Under the pieces are notes generated by a model that ran no database searches, was not told where the DNA came from, and was given only the letters and a program-made list of their open reading frames with translations. Of a stretch of 64,000 bases of DNA, positions 17,037 to 28,050 are shown in pieces. Source of the DNA: Corynebacterium freiburgense. GTDB lineage: Bacteria; Actinomycetota; Actinomycetes; Mycobacteriales; Mycobacteriaceae. The position numbers and the translations under genes are program-made. Each line of letters begins with the position of its first letter. Position 1 is the first letter of the stretch. The stretch covers positions 186,001-250,000 of the forward strand of contig NZ_CP047355.1 in NCBI RefSeq assembly GCF_030408815.1, given 5' to 3'.

Positions 17037-18211
17037 GTCGCAAATAACACGCCCGCATGCGCAATAACCCCAAGCAGTGGGCCAATAGTTAATGCCAAAC
17101 ACACCCGTACGGCCAGGTCAAAGGGTAGAAGCAGGCAACCAAACGCCACAACTGTGGCTAGGACCCAACCACCCACATAGAGACGGTGCTGCTCGTGCGC
17201 AAGCACTGCAGTCCCCGTAATCATTAAAGCTCCAGTACACGCCGAAGCAAATGTTAATACAGCTAGTATTTCCCCTGGTACAAACATATCTGGTCGGAAA
17301 AACACCTGCATAATCCACGGACCTATAAGCCATGCAGCCCCCGCACCAATTACACCCGCACCAAACACCAGTGCCAGAGGTTGCAACAATGCCTTTGGTC
17401 GATGTAAAAACCGCACAATAAGTGCCGATTGAAAACGCTGCAACGGCACTAAAATCGGAGCACGAGTCAATGTAATCGCAATGATAATTCCACCCAAAGT
17501 TACGGAAGCACCAACACTCTCATGTGATGTTGCTTTTACCAGTGTAGGGAAACCAGTAATTAAAGCTGCAGAAGCACCGGTGGCAGTCATTGTAGCTGCT
17601 ACTCGACGTGCAAACTGTGGTGGATCAACATCAGTAGGTTGTCGCAACGCCATTCGGGCAGGCTGGGAACAGCCTAAAATAACCAACCAACTACAAGCCC
17701 CAATAACCGTCACGAAAATATATGCAAACAATCCCCAGCTGAAAAGCCATGCCACAACCACAATGGCCAGCCGAATCCCCGAATCTAAAACAACTAACCA
17801 GGCATATTGCTTCCATAACTGCATCGCCGAAAGCGCACCCGAAAGCACGGCCTGATAGGTATAAGACACCAACCCAATAGCCATCAACACCACAGCTGAA
17901 GAGTGGTAGGAACTCAGCAGTAAACCTATCCAAAACGGACCAGTACCTATTACCAGTACAGCCGTCGAAATAGCTAGTAACGTACCTAATTTCAATGGCC
18001 GAGCAGTTTTTGGCTGGTGTTTGCGGGCAGCGCTTACGGCACGAGTAGTTTCCTGCATAAGGCCATCAAGAAGACCAGTTAACGCAAAAAATAGACCCCA
18101 ATAGGCGGCAAATTCAGCGGTGCGTTCCTGACCCAGTGCCCCAGCAACAAGCCACAAGAGGATAAAACCAGATGCTGCGGCGAAAATTGTAGCAAAGCTT
18201 AAAAACTTCAT
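16955..18211 (-). CDS. Polysaccharide flippase-like membrane protein
   Basis: 418 residues with about eleven or twelve hydrophobic segments across residues 1-390, resembling the Wzx/MATE-like polysaccharide exporter superfamily; no diagnostic motif was found, so this is a fold-level guess. The C-terminal tail ([18 protein letters not shown]) is low complexity because it is antisense to the acidic end of the HNH gene. Its ATG overlaps the stop of the upstream M1 peptidase gene by 4 bp, making it the last of a three-gene coupled operon. Nearby glycosyltransferases make a role in surface glycan export plausible. Confidence 0.7.
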   Translation of the reverse strand: MKFLSFATIFAAASGFILLWLVAGALGQERTAEFAAYWGLFFALTGLLDGLMQETTRAVSAARKHQPKTARPLKLGTLLAISTAVLVIGTGPFWIGLLLSSYHSSAVVLMAIGLVSYTYQAVLSGALSAMQLWKQYAWLVVLDSGIRLAIVVVAWLFSWGLFAYIFVTVIGACSWLVILGCSQPARMALRQPTDVDPPQFARRVAATMTATGASAALITGFPTLVKATSHESVGASVTLGGIIIAITLTRAPILVPLQRFQSALIVRFLHRPKALLQPLALVFGAGVIGAGAAWLIGPWIMQVFFRPDMFVPGEILAVLTFASACTGALMITGTAVLAHEQHRLYVGGWVLATVVAFGCLLLPFDLAVRVCLALTIGPLLGVIAHAGVLFATHQKTSPSASGQSSSSSSSGGGCSPRN

Positions 18212-19563
18212 TTGTGTGCCTCAGGGAACGGTGGCAATTCTCGTTGATATAACCAAGCATTCCAAAGGCTATGAAACTCCGAAAGGGGCACGCGAGCATC
18301 ACGGCACGCAATCTCGCATGCCAAACGGAAATCCATAGGTTCAACAACCCCATACTTTCCGCTGGCAACATAATTACGTAGTAGTGCGAAGAATGCAGGG
18401 TCTCCAAGGAGGCACCTGATTGCGTGTAGCGTTAATGCGCCCCGCTTATACACTCGATCATCAAACATTTTTTCAGGGCCCGGGTCTGCCAAAACCAGGT
18501 CCTTAGGCATTTTCTGCAGAATCTCATAGTGATGGCGGGCGGGAAATTCTCCAGAAGAACGTTCGAACCATAGCCATTCTGCATAGCAGGCGAACCCCTC
18601 ATTAAGCCAAATATCATTCCACTGGGCAAGACCTAACGAGTTACCAAACCACTGGTGGCTTAACTCATGAGCAATGAGGCGTTCCCACTTGCCATTTGCA
18701 TGATTGCGTCCAAAGATTGAAAGTTCTTGGGCTTCAAGGGGAATTTCAAGTTCATCTTCTGTAAGGACTATGACATAGCGTTCAAATGGATATGGGCCGA
18801 AAAGCTCCGTATATACCTCCATCATCTGCACCTGCTTTTGGAAAGCGTGACGAAAACTATTGCGCATGCCACGAGGTATAAACGCAAGAATCGGTACTGG
18901 TTGTGCGGCCAGTGGCAACTGCTCGAATTCGCCAATAAGGACGGTTACCAGGTAGGTGGCCATTGGGTGTGAAGGGCGGTAATGCCATGTGGTTCTAGAA
19001 CCATGCCTGCGTCTACTGATCAATTTGCCATTGGCCACCACGGCATATGGGTTATCGCAGGTCACGCTGATATCGTAGAAGGCTTTTTCATCTGGAGTGT
19101 CATCGCAGGGGAACCAGCTAGGGGCTCCATTTGGCTGACTAGCCACCAAAGAACCATTCTCGAGTTCTTCCCAACCAAGTGTTCCCCAGGGACTTTTAAC
19201 GGCGGTGGGTTTGCCGTTATAGCTAATAGTCAGAGCGAACTCTTGATCTACTGGGATTTCCTGGGCAAAGGTAATGCGGAGTTTGCCCTGTGCCTGCGTT
19301 ACCTTTTTAATATCAATTTTTAGGCCCGCGGTGCCATGCGCAGCCACTCGGGTGACACGAAGCTCAGGTACTAGATCAAGCGTGAGCTGCCGCAATGGAA
19401 GGTAATTATCTATGCTCAGCTTTGCTATTCCCTGCAGATAGTTCGAATTTATGCGGTACTGGAGAGTTAAATCGTAATGTCGAACGTGAAAGCCAAGGTT
19501 AAAATCTACCCCGGTGTATTCATCCCGCGTTCCAGGGATTGGAGTGGAACGCAATCGCTTCAT
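18208..19563 (-). CDS. M1-family zinc metallopeptidase
   Basis: 451 residues, shorter than full aminopeptidase N because the C-terminal helical domain is absent. The N-terminal beta domain is followed by the catalytic domain with [10 protein letters not shown] (zinc ligands His299 and His303, catalytic Glu300) and the third ligand in [10 protein letters not shown]. The usual GxMEN substrate loop is replaced by [13 protein letters not shown]. No signal peptide, so cytosolic. It is coupled at both ends by 4-bp overlaps: to the S9 peptidase upstream and the flippase-like gene downstream. Probably trims N-terminal residues from peptides; substrate unknown. Confidence 0.9.
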   Translation of the reverse strand: MKRLRSTPIPGTRDEYTGVDFNLGFHVRHYDLTLQYRINSNYLQGIAKLSIDNYLPLRQLTLDLVPELRVTRVAAHGTAGLKIDIKKVTQAQGKLRITFAQEIPVDQEFALTISYNGKPTAVKSPWGTLGWEELENGSLVASQPNGAPSWFPCDDTPDEKAFYDISVTCDNPYAVVANGKLISRRRHGSRTTWHYRPSHPMATYLVTVLIGEFEQLPLAAQPVPILAFIPRGMRNSFRHAFQKQVQMMEVYTELFGPYPFERYVIVLTEDELEIPLEAQELSIFGRNHANGKWERLIAHELSHQWFGNSLGLAQWNDIWLNEGFACYAEWLWFERSSGEFPARHHYEILQKMPKDLVLADPGPEKMFDDRVYKRGALTLHAIRCLLGDPAFFALLRNYVASGKYGVVEPMDFRLACEIACRDARVPLSEFHSLWNAWLYQRELPPFPEAHK

Positions 19564-21581
19564 TGTTCACCTTCCAAGTTTTGGACTAGCCAAGCACATA
19601 CTATTGATTCCATAAGCGCGGTTTGTTCATTTGTTGCAGCACCTGCATGTCCGCCTTCGGTGTTTTCAAAATAATCCACAGGTTGCCCAGCGCGCATTAG
19701 GGCATCCGCAAATAAACGTGCATGTGCAGGGTGCACACGATCATCGCGTGTCGACGTCGTGATCAGCGCGGGAGGATAGTGGCGTTCGGTGTTTTCAGTT
19801 ACATGGTGGAGAGGAGAATATGACTCCAAAACCGCGCGTTCGGCTTTGTCTTCCGGGTGCCCATATTCGGCCACCCAGCTTGCACCAGCTAGCCAAGTAT
19901 GAAAACGCAACATATCCGTTAAAGGAACCTGGGATACAACCGCACCAAGAGCTTCCGGATAACGAGTAAGCGCAACCGCAGACAGCAAACCACCATTCGA
20001 ACCGCCGCGAATGCCTATTTGCTTATAGGTGGTGAATCCTCGGTCTACAAGGTCACGAATAACTGCCTGGTGGTCTTCAAATATTTTTTCGCGGTTGGTT
20101 TTTACAACTGTGTTATGCCAAGAAGGCCCAAATTCGCCTCCACCACGCAAGTTCGCCTGTACAAAAAGATTGCCGCGCTCCATCCAAATCCCCCGAATTG
20201 CTGAATAACCTGGCACTAGGGGTACCTCGAAACCGCCGTAAGCATTCACCAACGTAGGAACCGGTTTTTCAGAGAAACGTCCAGTAACAAAATACGGGAT
20301 AAGCGTGCCATCATTTGACCGCGCCCAATACTGACGGGTTTCCATATCCTTTGTTTGGAACTGGGCTGGTGCCTGCCGCACCGGACGGGACGTCGAAAAG
20401 TCGGCGGCATCACCCAACAATAACGTGGTGGGTTGAATAAAGGAACTAGTGGAAAACCAAATTTCATTATCCCGTAGCGGCGAGGTATCCAAAATAGACA
20501 CCGTGGAATGTTCCGGCAGTGGTAGTGCTACTGGCGGCGAAGCCCAATCCCCCAATGAGAGGCGCATAAGCTGTGTGGACACATTGTCTAAAACGCAAAG
20601 CAATAAAAAGTCGCGGGTAAAGTGCAGCCGAGCCAACGATCGCTGTGGTGTTGGGGTAAACAACACCTGAAAGTCTCGATCACCCTCTATAAAAGCATCA
20701 AAATCAATAACGCCAAGCCCACCAGAAGGAATGTCAGCAAACGCTTCCCGTGGCCAAAGGAATAACCACTGGTTATGGACAGAAATCTGGCAATCCTCAG
20801 GAATATCAAGAGGGGTAAGGCCATTGGAAGTTTCCACGAAATAGCGGGAGCGATAAAAATCTAGTGCCCGCTGCACGAAAACCCGTTCCCACCCGGGCGT
20901 AGTATCGGCCCAGCCGCCGACCGCGACGTCGTTACGCACACCTGCGAAAAACAATTCCGCATCAGCTAAGTGCTGGCCTCGACGCCACTTATACACTCGG
21001 GCTGGATAACCAGATTCCGTAAGCGAACCTTCACCCATATCCGTACTTACGAGTAATGTGTCCCGATCAATCCAACTCACATCAGTTTTAGCCTCAGGAA
21101 TAGTAAACGCATTCTCAGATACAAATGTCTTGGTGTGAAGATCAAATTCCCGCAGTACCGACGCATCCGCACCACCCCGAGAAAGCCGGACAAGCGCACG
21201 ATCAAAACTAGGGAATAGCACATGTGCACCCTTCCAAACCCAGTTTTCGTCTTCTTGTTCAGCGAGTGCATCGATATCGATCAGTGTTTCCCATTGGGGG
21301 GTGCCTTCGATATAGCTTGGTGCATCACAACGTCGCCATAATCCTTTAGGGTGTTCCGCGTCCCGCCAAAAATTGAACAGTTTTTCGCCTCTGCGAAGAG
21401 GGAAAGGAATACGATCATCAGTATCGAGGATTTCACGGATGCGCAGCTCCAACGCCGAACGAAGTGGGCTTACGTCGAGTCGATGAATGGTCTCCTGCGA
21501 TCGTTGTTCGGCCCAAGCCAATGCGTTAGGGTTTTCGATCTCTTCAAGGATCTCAGGGGTGGGGGTCGCAGAAGACGTCAT
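19560..21581 (-). CDS. Prolyl oligopeptidase-family serine peptidase (S9)
   Basis: 673 residues: N-terminal beta-propeller (about 60-400) and C-terminal alpha/beta hydrolase. The nucleophile is Ser528 in [11 protein letters not shown]. The probable Asp lies in STRDDRVHP and the His in EGGHAGAA. No signal peptide, so cytosolic degradation of proline-containing or other short peptides is likely. First gene of a coupled three-gene operon with the M1 peptidase and the flippase-like gene, an unusual pairing of two peptidases with a transporter. The hairpin at 21593-21638 separates it from the mycolyltransferase upstream. Confidence 0.92.
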   Translation of the reverse strand: MTSSATPTPEILEEIENPNALAWAEQRSQETIHRLDVSPLRSALELRIREILDTDDRIPFPLRRGEKLFNFWRDAEHPKGLWRRCDAPSYIEGTPQWETLIDIDALAEQEDENWVWKGAHVLFPSFDRALVRLSRGGADASVLREFDLHTKTFVSENAFTIPEAKTDVSWIDRDTLLVSTDMGEGSLTESGYPARVYKWRRGQHLADAELFFAGVRNDVAVGGWADTTPGWERVFVQRALDFYRSRYFVETSNGLTPLDIPEDCQISVHNQWLFLWPREAFADIPSGGLGVIDFDAFIEGDRDFQVLFTPTPQRSLARLHFTRDFLLLCVLDNVSTQLMRLSLGDWASPPVALPLPEHSTVSILDTSPLRDNEIWFSTSSFIQPTTLLLGDAADFSTSRPVRQAPAQFQTKDMETRQYWARSNDGTLIPYFVTGRFSEKPVPTLVNAYGGFEVPLVPGYSAIRGIWMERGNLFVQANLRGGGEFGPSWHNTVVKTNREKIFEDHQAVIRDLVDRGFTTYKQIGIRGGSNGGLLSAVALTRYPEALGAVVSQVPLTDMLRFHTWLAGASWVAEYGHPEDKAERAVLESYSPLHHVTENTERHYPPALITTSTRDDRVHPAHARLFADALMRAGQPVDYFENTEGGHAGAATNEQTALMESIVCAWLVQNLEGEQ

Positions 21582-21592
21582 AAACCCAATAG

Positions 21593-21638
21593 TCTACGCC
21601 CCGAGCACCCAGAAATAATAGGGCGCTCGGGGCGTAGA
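21593..21638 (-). terminator. Strong hairpin after first mycolyltransferase
   Basis: A 14-bp perfect stem, TCTACGCCCCGAGC / GCTCGGGGCGTAGA, with an 18-nt loop, 20 bp after the mycolyltransferase stop. It lacks a long T-run, so it may be a terminator or an mRNA end-stabiliser. Confidence 0.7.
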
Positions 21639-21657
21639 ATCCGAAACCTACGTTTGT

Positions 21658-22722
21658 TTAACGATTAAAAGCACGTTCGAAGGTTGGCCAGGAAGTACGA
21701 AGATCTTCCTCCCAGTAACCCCAAGAATGTGTGCCGGTTGGGCGGAACTTAAAGTCCCCAGGAACACCAACCTGGTCCATCTTTGCCTTGAGATCATGGG
21801 TGCACTGGTTGGTAGCTGCCTCAATTGCGCCACCAAGAATTTTCACATTGGCTTGTGCAAGGGAATTATTGTTCAAACGTGGGTTGGACAACATGTCATA
21901 TTCGCCAGACATGCCGGAACCGTTAGACACATACACTTCAGTGCCGCGGAGCTTCTCCGCATTAATCAAAGCGTCATTATAGTGCCAGTTGCCAGTGCCA
22001 AGCGGACCCCACATCTGCTCGCGGCTGACATTGCCGCGCTTGAGTGTTTCATCCAGGTACCACACAGCCGTGCCACGAGATGTTGCGGCACAACCAGAGA
22101 ACGAACCAACTGCATCATAGAAACCTTGATGATGCTGTGCATAGAGCAGTGAGGTTGTGCCCGTCATAGACATACCAACGATCGCGCGCTTATTGTTCGC
22201 CTTGAGGTAGCCCTCCATTGGGCCAGGGAGCTCTTTGGTGAGGAACGTTTCCCAGTTTTGCTTACCTCCAAGAGATGGCACTTCTTCCACCCAGTCGGTG
22301 TAGTAAGAGAACTTACCGGACATTGGGATTACAACATTGACGTCCTTGCTGCGGTAGAAGTCCACAACATCAGTCTGCATAATCCAGTTAGCTACACCCT
22401 CGCCACCATCGGCGCCATTGAGCAGATAGATGGTTGGCCGGTCGGGGCCATGGGCGGGAATCACCACAAACGGCACGTCACGTTGCATTGATGGCGAAAA
22501 CGCCCAAACTTCACGGACATCATCACGTCCAGCGACCTTGCTGCGCCACTGAGGCTCTTCAACATCAGTGCGAGCATTGGGATTAATCGTGGCTAATGGA
22601 ATATCACCAGCGACCTGAGCGGGAGTTAACTCTGCAGCAGCCGCAGGGCTTGCGGACAGCAAAGCGGAAGTAGCCAAAACAAGGGCGGACACCGGTGCGG
22701 CAAGACGACGCGCTAAGTTCAT
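21658..22722 (-). CDS. Secreted mycolyltransferase (Ag85/Cmt family), copy 1
   Basis: Transfers corynomycolate between trehalose monomycolate molecules or onto arabinogalactan in the outer envelope. 354 residues from ATG 22722; the longer frame to 22791 adds a non-signal sequence. A signal peptide (about 1-30, ending ASPAAAA) precedes the alpha/beta hydrolase. Nucleophile Ser185 in GMSMTGTTS; His in GTHSWGYW. Conserved IYLLNGADGGEG and NGSGMSGEYD. About 75-80% identical by eye to the gene at 23273-24334, a recent tandem duplication. A terminator-like hairpin follows. Confidence 0.93.
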   Translation of the reverse strand: MNLARRLAAPVSALVLATSALLSASPAAAAELTPAQVAGDIPLATINPNARTDVEEPQWRSKVAGRDDVREVWAFSPSMQRDVPFVVIPAHGPDRPTIYLLNGADGGEGVANWIMQTDVVDFYRSKDVNVVIPMSGKFSYYTDWVEEVPSLGGKQNWETFLTKELPGPMEGYLKANNKRAIVGMSMTGTTSLLYAQHHQGFYDAVGSFSGCAATSRGTAVWYLDETLKRGNVSREQMWGPLGTGNWHYNDALINAEKLRGTEVYVSNGSGMSGEYDMLSNPRLNNNSLAQANVKILGGAIEAATNQCTHDLKAKMDQVGVPGDFKFRPTGTHSWGYWEEDLRTSWPTFERAFNR

Positions 22723-23210
22723 AATGTTTCTTTCTGCGTTGGGGCTTAGGTTTTCAAGCCTTATACAAGCAATACAACGGTTTCGGTTCATACTACGTTA
22801 ACATTACGCCGAAATTAATGCTCCCCAGATGTGACGCAAAACCCTTTGATGGAGCGAAATGTTAAGAATTGCAAGTTTGGTATTTATTAGTAACTCTGAA
22901 GAATTGCCTGACTGTTGTGCGCTTGCGTGTTTGAGGGCATCTATGCTGGAAACTGGATATATAGCAGATTGTCTAACACGTGTTTGAGAAGTTTGGGGTG
23001 GCGAGTTGGGTGCCGTAGGTTTGCTGTAGCTCAATGAATGGGATATTTATCTTTGAAGCAATAAAAATAAAATTTTAGATTGTCTGAGATTCTCAGGTTG
23101 GCGCATTGCATGTAATCGGTTCAATGTAACTGATGTTGCTGAAGATAACTAGCATGAACTGGGCTGCAAGGTTGAAGCGTGTGCTCTGGATAGGGGAAAA
23201 TAAGACAAAG
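22723..23210. other. Gene-free spacer between the two mycolyltransferases
   Basis: About 490 bp, AT-rich, with no ORF I can support. It should hold the promoter of the 21658-22722 gene, because the hairpin at 23211-23255 would stop transcription from the upstream paralogue. No operator recognised. Confidence 0.5.
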
Positions 23211-23255
23211 AAAACCCCGGCATTTTCACTTTCAATGTTTAAAATACCGGGGTTT
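23211..23255 (-). terminator. Terminator of second mycolyltransferase
   Basis: A 15-bp stem with one imperfect position, AAACCCCGGCATTTT / AAAATACCGGGGTTT, 18 bp after the stop. On the minus strand it is followed by TTTTCTTT, fitting a rho-independent terminator. Confidence 0.85.
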
Positions 23256-23272
23256 CGTGTATGTACTAGATA

Positions 23273-24334
23273 CTATTTATTAAACGCACGTTCATAGGTT
23301 GGCCAAGAAGTGCGCATATCTTCTTCCCAATACCCCCAAGAGTGGGTGCCGGTTGGGCGGAACTTAAAGTCGCCTGGGATTCCTAGTTGATCCATTTTTG
23401 CTTTAAGATCATGTGTGCATTGGTTGGTTGCAGCTTCAATGCCGCCACCTGCAATTTTGTTTACGCCTTGCTGGATAGGGCTCTTAATCCGTGGGTTGGA
23501 GAGCATGTCATATTCGCCAGACATGCCGGAACCGTTAGACACATACACTTCGGTGCCGCGGAGTTTCTCTGCATTAATCAAAGCGTCGTTGTAATGCCAA
23601 GTTGGAGTACCCAAAGGACCCCACATTTGAGTGTGGTTTAGACCACCACGTTTCAGCACTTCATCTACCCATGCGACGGAAACGCCGCGCGATGTGGAAG
23701 CGCAGCCAGAGTACGAGCCGGCAGCATCATAAAAACCAGGATTATGCTGAGCGTATAGCAATGAAGTAGTAGCACTCATAGACATGCCAACGATGGCACG
23801 CTTGTTGTTGGAATTTAGGTGCTTTTCTATGGGGCCAGGGAGTTCTTTAGTGAGGAATGTCTCCCACATTTGCTTGCCGCCTAACCGTGGTTGCTCGGTA
23901 ACCCAGTCGGTGTAATACGACAATTCGCCGCTCATTGGAATTACAACGTTAACGTTCTTCTCCCGATAGAAATCGATTACATCAGTTTGCATAATCCAGT
24001 TCGCGGTCCCCTCACCACCGTCAGCACCGTTCAGCAAATAAATGGTCGGGCGATTTGCCTCGTGAGCTGGAATAACTACAAATGGAACATCTCGCTGCAT
24101 TGAAGGTGAAAATGCCCAAAGTTCGTAAGCGTCGGTACGCCCATTGAGTTTTTCACGCCATTTTGGAGGTTCGATATCTGTGCGTGCGCTGGGGTTAATT
24201 GTTGCCAGCGGCGTGTCTCCTGCAACTTGGCCCGGAGTGAGTTCTGCTGCAGTAGCGGAACCAATAGAAGTGATTGTGGCAGTAAAAATGGCCAGAGCTG
24301 TTGCGGGCGCGACTAGACGGCGCACAAAGGACAT
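23273..24334 (-). CDS. Secreted mycolyltransferase (Ag85/Cmt family), copy 2
   Basis: 353 residues from ATG 24334 behind AGAAGGGA. Signal peptide about 1-30 (ending GSATAA). Nucleophile Ser185 in GMSMSATTS, closer to the Ag85 pattern than copy 1; the C-terminal His motif GTHSWGYW is kept. It differs from copy 1 mainly in the region before the catalytic loop (WVDEVLKRGGLNHTQ versus WYLDETLKRGNVSREQ) and in a C-terminal stretch (SPIQQGVNKIAGG versus NNSLAQANVKILGG), which may affect the acceptor or substrate. It acts in the outer envelope. Own promoter region 24335-24496 and own terminator. Confidence 0.93.
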   Translation of the reverse strand: MSFVRRLVAPATALAIFTATITSIGSATAAELTPGQVAGDTPLATINPSARTDIEPPKWREKLNGRTDAYELWAFSPSMQRDVPFVVIPAHEANRPTIYLLNGADGGEGTANWIMQTDVIDFYREKNVNVVIPMSGELSYYTDWVTEQPRLGGKQMWETFLTKELPGPIEKHLNSNNKRAIVGMSMSATTSLLYAQHNPGFYDAAGSYSGCASTSRGVSVAWVDEVLKRGGLNHTQMWGPLGTPTWHYNDALINAEKLRGTEVYVSNGSGMSGEYDMLSNPRIKSPIQQGVNKIAGGGIEAATNQCTHDLKAKMDQLGIPGDFKFRPTGTHSWGYWEEDMRTSWPTYERAFNK

Positions 24335-24496
24335 AATTTTCCCTTCTAATTTCTTAGATTGCAGCACGGTGCTTTCTGTGTTTCATAGCAATTGCTATAT
24401 CCGTTTCAGCGGTATCTACGTTAACATCTGTTGGGAGAATGCTTTCCGGCCATGTTGGGAGCATCCAAACTACTACCAAGGATTGGAGATCCATCA

Positions 24497-24607
24497 ATGA
24501 CTTTTATAGAGCAGATTCAGCTCGCTATTAACTCGGCCCTCGGTAACCTTTCTCATGCAGGTTCGTCCGGTTTCAGCTGGATTCTTGCTAGTCTTCGATT
24601 GCTCTAA
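24497..24607 (+). CDS. 36-residue microprotein candidate
   Basis: ATG 24497 preceded by GGATTGGAG; translation starts MTFIEQIQLAINSALGNL and ends in a hydrophobic SWILASLRLL. It has no Cys and no signal peptide and could form amphipathic helices, like the short PorA/PorH channel peptides of corynebacteria, though I see no direct sequence match. A strong terminator (24668-24711) lies 61 bp downstream and serves no other visible gene, which supports a real transcript. Porin-like function is speculative. Confidence 0.5.
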   Translation: MTFIEQIQLAINSALGNLSHAGSSGFSWILASLRLL

Positions 24608-24667
24608 GATTTTGTACAACTTTTGTGGTTAAGGTCGGCTCTTTGACCACAATGTGTTCCCCCCTGA

Positions 24668-24711
24668 AAAGCACCCCCAATGCCTCGGAACAAGGCAATG
24701 CGGGGTGCTTT
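24668..24711 (+). terminator. Terminator between microprotein and lpd
   Basis: Arms AAAGCACCCC (24668-24677) and GGGGTGCTTT (24702-24711), followed by TCTCGTTTTG. It separates the 36-codon ORF from lpd. Confidence 0.8.
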
Positions 24712-24733
24712 CTCGTTTTGGTAGGTCAACGTA

Positions 24734-24762
24734 GCGACAAACATAGGTGCACCACGTATTCT
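24734..24762 (+). promoter_or_regulatory. Putative lpd promoter, leaderless arrangement
   Basis: A possible -10 TATTCT (24757-24762) lies seven bases before the GTG start, with a weak -35-like GCGACA (24734-24739) at 17-bp spacing. No ribosome-binding site precedes the GTG, consistent with a leaderless mRNA, common in actinobacteria. Confidence 0.4.
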
Positions 24763-24769
24763 TGGACCC

Positions 24770-26185
24770 GTGACTGAACATTTTGACGTTGTTGTACTCG
24801 GTGCGGGCCCGGGTGGCTATGTTTCCGCCATTCGCGCCTCCCAACTAGGCCTTAAAGTAGCCGTTGTGGAAAAGCAATACTGGGGCGGCGTGTGCCTCAA
24901 TATTGGATGCATTCCATCCAAGGCGCTACTCAAGAATGCTGAACTCGCACACACTTTCAATCATGAAGCAAAGCTCTTCGGTATTTCTGGAGATGTTTCG
25001 TTTGATTTCGGTGCTGCGCATGATCGTTCTCGTAAAGTATCTTCCGGGATCGTAAAAGGTGTTCACTTCTTGATGAAGAAGAATAAGATCACCGAAATTG
25101 ATGGCTTTGGCGTGTTTAAAGATGCCAAATCATTGCAGATTACTGAAGGCAAAGACGCTGGTAAGACCATTACCTTTGATAACTGCATTATTGCCACTGG
25201 TTCTGTTGTTCGTTCATTGCCGGGTGTTGAGCTTTCTGGCAATGTTGTTTCCTTTGAAGAACAGATCCTTTCGCGTGATTTGCCGGATTCCATGGTGATT
25301 GTTGGTGCTGGCGCCATTGGCATGGAATTTGCCTATGTCCTGTCTAACTATGGTGTTGACGTTACGATCGTTGAGTTTATGGATCGTGTCTTGCCGAATG
25401 AAGATGCGGACGTTTCCAAGGAGATCGCAAAGCAATACAAGAAGCTCGGCGTAAAGCTCCTTACCGGCTATAAGACCACCGGTGTGCGTGATAATGGTGA
25501 TTCCGTTGAGGTTGATGTGGAGTCCAAGGATGGATCGAAGTCTGAGACCTTAATTGTTGATCGCGTAATGATCTCCATTGGCTTTGCGCCGCGCGTTGAG
25601 GGCTACGGTCTTGAGAACACCGGCGTGAAGCTTACGGATCGCGGCGCCATCGATATTGACGAACGCATGCGCACTAACGTTCCCGGTATTTACGCGATTG
25701 GCGACGTCACTGCCAAACTGCAACTTGCCCACGTTGCGGAGGCCCAGGGCGTCGTCGCCGCAGAAACAATTGCAAATGCAGAAACTATGGAACTCGGCGA
25801 TTATATGATGATGCCTCGCGCAACATTCTGTAATCCGCAGGTTGCCTCCTTTGGCTACACCGAGGAGAAGGCTCGGGAAATCGCTAAGGCTGAAGGTCGC
25901 GAAATTAAGGTTGCTACCTTCCCGTTCTCTGCGAATGGTAAGGCGCAAGGCCTTGGTGAATCAGCAGGCTTTGTAAAGATTGTTGCGGATGCCGAATACG
26001 GCGAGCTGCTGGGGGCGCACATGGTTGGTTCTAATGTTTCAGAATTATTGCCTGAATTGACCCTTGCTCAGAAATTCGACCTTACGGCTGAAGAAATTGG
26101 CCGTAATATCCATACCCACCCAACACTTTCGGAAGCTATGAAAGAAGCTGCCGAAGGTATTTGTGGACATATGATTAATTTCTAA
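24770..26185 (+). CDS. lpd: Dihydrolipoamide dehydrogenase
   Basis: FAD enzyme (E3) that reoxidises lipoamide in the pyruvate and 2-oxoglutarate dehydrogenase complexes, yielding NADH. 471 residues from GTG 24770. FAD-binding [13 protein letters not shown], redox disulfide [13 protein letters not shown] (Cys near 41 and 46), NAD-binding [10 protein letters not shown], second FAD motif GIYAIGDVT and catalytic HTHPTLSEA at the dimer interface. Very close to C. glutamicum Lpd as I remember it, including the C-terminus GHMINF. It is followed by convergent ramB, the same order as in C. glutamicum. Confidence 0.97.
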   Translation: MTEHFDVVVLGAGPGGYVSAIRASQLGLKVAVVEKQYWGGVCLNIGCIPSKALLKNAELAHTFNHEAKLFGISGDVSFDFGAAHDRSRKVSSGIVKGVHFLMKKNKITEIDGFGVFKDAKSLQITEGKDAGKTITFDNCIIATGSVVRSLPGVELSGNVVSFEEQILSRDLPDSMVIVGAGAIGMEFAYVLSNYGVDVTIVEFMDRVLPNEDADVSKEIAKQYKKLGVKLLTGYKTTGVRDNGDSVEVDVESKDGSKSETLIVDRVMISIGFAPRVEGYGLENTGVKLTDRGAIDIDERMRTNVPGIYAIGDVTAKLQLAHVAEAQGVVAAETIANAETMELGDYMMMPRATFCNPQVASFGYTEEKAREIAKAEGREIKVATFPFSANGKAQGLGESAGFVKIVADAEYGELLGAHMVGSNVSELLPELTLAQKFDLTAEEIGRNIHTHPTLSEAMKEAAEGICGHMINF

Positions 26186-26289
26186 AGTTGCAGACTGCAA
26201 GCTCGAAAAAAAGTTTTTCAGCGTCAAAAGCAGTAAGGTTGGAGGCGTTGGCGCGATCGCAAAAGTGGCATCGTGTCGGCGCCTATACC

Positions 26290-27714
26290 TCAGTACGGTG
26301 CAATAGTTGAACGGTGTGCATCGATATTAATAGTGCGGTGCACGGGAGGGAATGCGCGCTGCGCGCAATTATCGCGGGTACATACGCGGCAACCTGCGCC
26401 TATGGGGGTTGCGCCACTGAAATTCTCCAGGTCCATACCCTGTGAATAGATCGTTCGTTCGGCGTGGCGTGCTTCGCACCCAAGTCCGATAGCAAACAGT
26501 TTTCCAGGTTCGTTATAGCGGCTTCGATGGTGCCGAACGGTGCGCGCGATCCAGAGGTAATTTCTGCCATCTGGCATTTGTGTCATTTGACGCATAATCT
26601 GTCCGGGATTTGTGAATGTTTCATAAACATTCCACAGTGGACAGGTACCGCCAGAATGTGTGAAATGGAAACCCGTTGCGGATTGTCGCTTCGACATATT
26701 TCCGGCACGATCTACGCGCACAAATGTAAATGGAATTCCGCGCAGATTCGGCCGTTGCAGTGTGGAAAGTCTGTGGCAAATTGTTTCATATCCAACGCCG
26801 AATATTTGAGACAAATATTCGATATCGTATTGGGAACTTTCAGATGCTGCGTGAAATTGCTGGTAGGGCAGCATAAGTGCCGCGGCATAGTAGGATGCTA
26901 GACCGCGAAGTGCCAGGGTTCGAGATTCCTCAGAAGTGAACGTAGTTTCGTTGAGGATTTCTTCCATAAGGTCACCTGCTTCAAGATAGCTGAGTTCGGC
27001 GGCCATGCGGAAGGCTTTTTGTCCGGGACTAAGTCGGGTGCTTAGTGTAAGCGTTCTGGTTGCGGGATTGTAGTGATGTAAAACTCCATTAATAGAACGT
27101 GAATGCGAAAGGGTGACGCCATGGCGTTGTAGGCGTTGGGTAATTGCGTCTTCCGTGGCCCGAATATCGTATGGGCCTAGCATCATAGTTTCTGCGAGGT
27201 CTTCTGCAGTGGTATCTAATGTCCCTAGGTAGTTTTGCCGCGCATAAAAGAAATCCCGCACTTCTTCATGGGGCATTGCTAAAGCTTGTGCACTTGAGCT
27301 GGGAGCATCTGGGGTCGGGGAGTGTCGGGTATCTATGGCAAGCGAGAGTTTATCGCGTACATTTCGGTATCTGCGGTGCATATCTACCATGGCGCGAGCC
27401 AGGGTTGGATGGTTGTACACCATTTCCGAAATTTCCTGGAGTTCAACTGTGGTGGGGCAGATTTCTTTATCTAGAACCACATCTTGGACTTCGGCGAGTA
27501 GGCGCGAATCGTCGTCTCGGGAAAAGAATGTGGCATCGACGCCAAAGGCTTCGGTGATGCGGAGAAGGACCGGAACAGTGAGCGGTCGAACGTCATGTTC
27601 GATTTGATTGACATAGCTTGCTGAAAGGCCCAGGGTTGCTGCGAGTGATGCTTGGCTGAGGTCGCGTTCGCGGCGCAGCTGCCGGAGGCGGGAGCCAACG
27701 TAGGTCTTTCCCAT
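26290..27714 (-). CDS. ramB: Regulator of acetate metabolism RamB
   Basis: Transcription factor that in C. glutamicum represses acetate, glyoxylate-cycle and other carbon genes, and is linked to sdhCAB control. 474 residues. N-terminal XRE helix-turn-helix (about 8-62, [21 protein letters not shown]). The central part is of the IrrE/DUF955 kind, and the C-terminal DUF2083-type region has a Cys cluster ([14 protein letters not shown]). Sits between convergent lpd and divergent sdhC, as in C. glutamicum. The upstream DNA has a loose half-match to the RamB motif (CTGCAAAG near 27786), so autoregulation is possible but weakly supported. Confidence 0.93.
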   Translation of the reverse strand: MGKTYVGSRLRQLRRERDLSQASLAATLGLSASYVNQIEHDVRPLTVPVLLRITEAFGVDATFFSRDDDSRLLAEVQDVVLDKEICPTTVELQEISEMVYNHPTLARAMVDMHRRYRNVRDKLSLAIDTRHSPTPDAPSSSAQALAMPHEEVRDFFYARQNYLGTLDTTAEDLAETMMLGPYDIRATEDAITQRLQRHGVTLSHSRSINGVLHHYNPATRTLTLSTRLSPGQKAFRMAAELSYLEAGDLMEEILNETTFTSEESRTLALRGLASYYAAALMLPYQQFHAASESSQYDIEYLSQIFGVGYETICHRLSTLQRPNLRGIPFTFVRVDRAGNMSKRQSATGFHFTHSGGTCPLWNVYETFTNPGQIMRQMTQMPDGRNYLWIARTVRHHRSRYNEPGKLFAIGLGCEARHAERTIYSQGMDLENFSGATPIGAGCRVCTRDNCAQRAFPPVHRTINIDAHRSTIAPY

Positions 27715-28050
27715 GTCGGCAACTATAGCCTGCGGGTAAATATTGTTGCATTCTTAACGACTTTGCTTGTGAACCTGTGTGAGTCTGCAAAGAACCCGGC
27801 GATATCCTGCAGAAGTAACGATTTTAGGGGATTGGCATCGGAGGATGTTTGGGGTTCTTTGGGGTGATTTTGGCGGGCGCTAGATGACAAGAATATCTGC
27901 GTATCAACCCTTTGGATGAATCCAGATGGGGGCAAAGCTTTCAAAGTGCTTTTCCCCCCGTTTTTTCGCAACCTAACTGTTCTTTTATTGAAGTGTCGCA
28001 CCGATTCTGCAAGTCGCGGGCGTGTGCGAGACGTCGTAAAGTTCGCACAA
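27715..28050. other. ramB-sdhC divergent control region
   Basis: About 335 bp without a credible gene before the two sites listed next. It contains AAAGCTTTCAAAGTGCTTTT-like A/T blocks (27935-27955) that may be RamA/RamB targets. I cannot assign a promoter with confidence. Confidence 0.4.

Noticed and set aside
26236..26284. Imperfect stem between lpd and ramB as a bidirectional terminator
   Set aside because: Pairing needs several G.U and there is no T-run; too weak to list as a feature.
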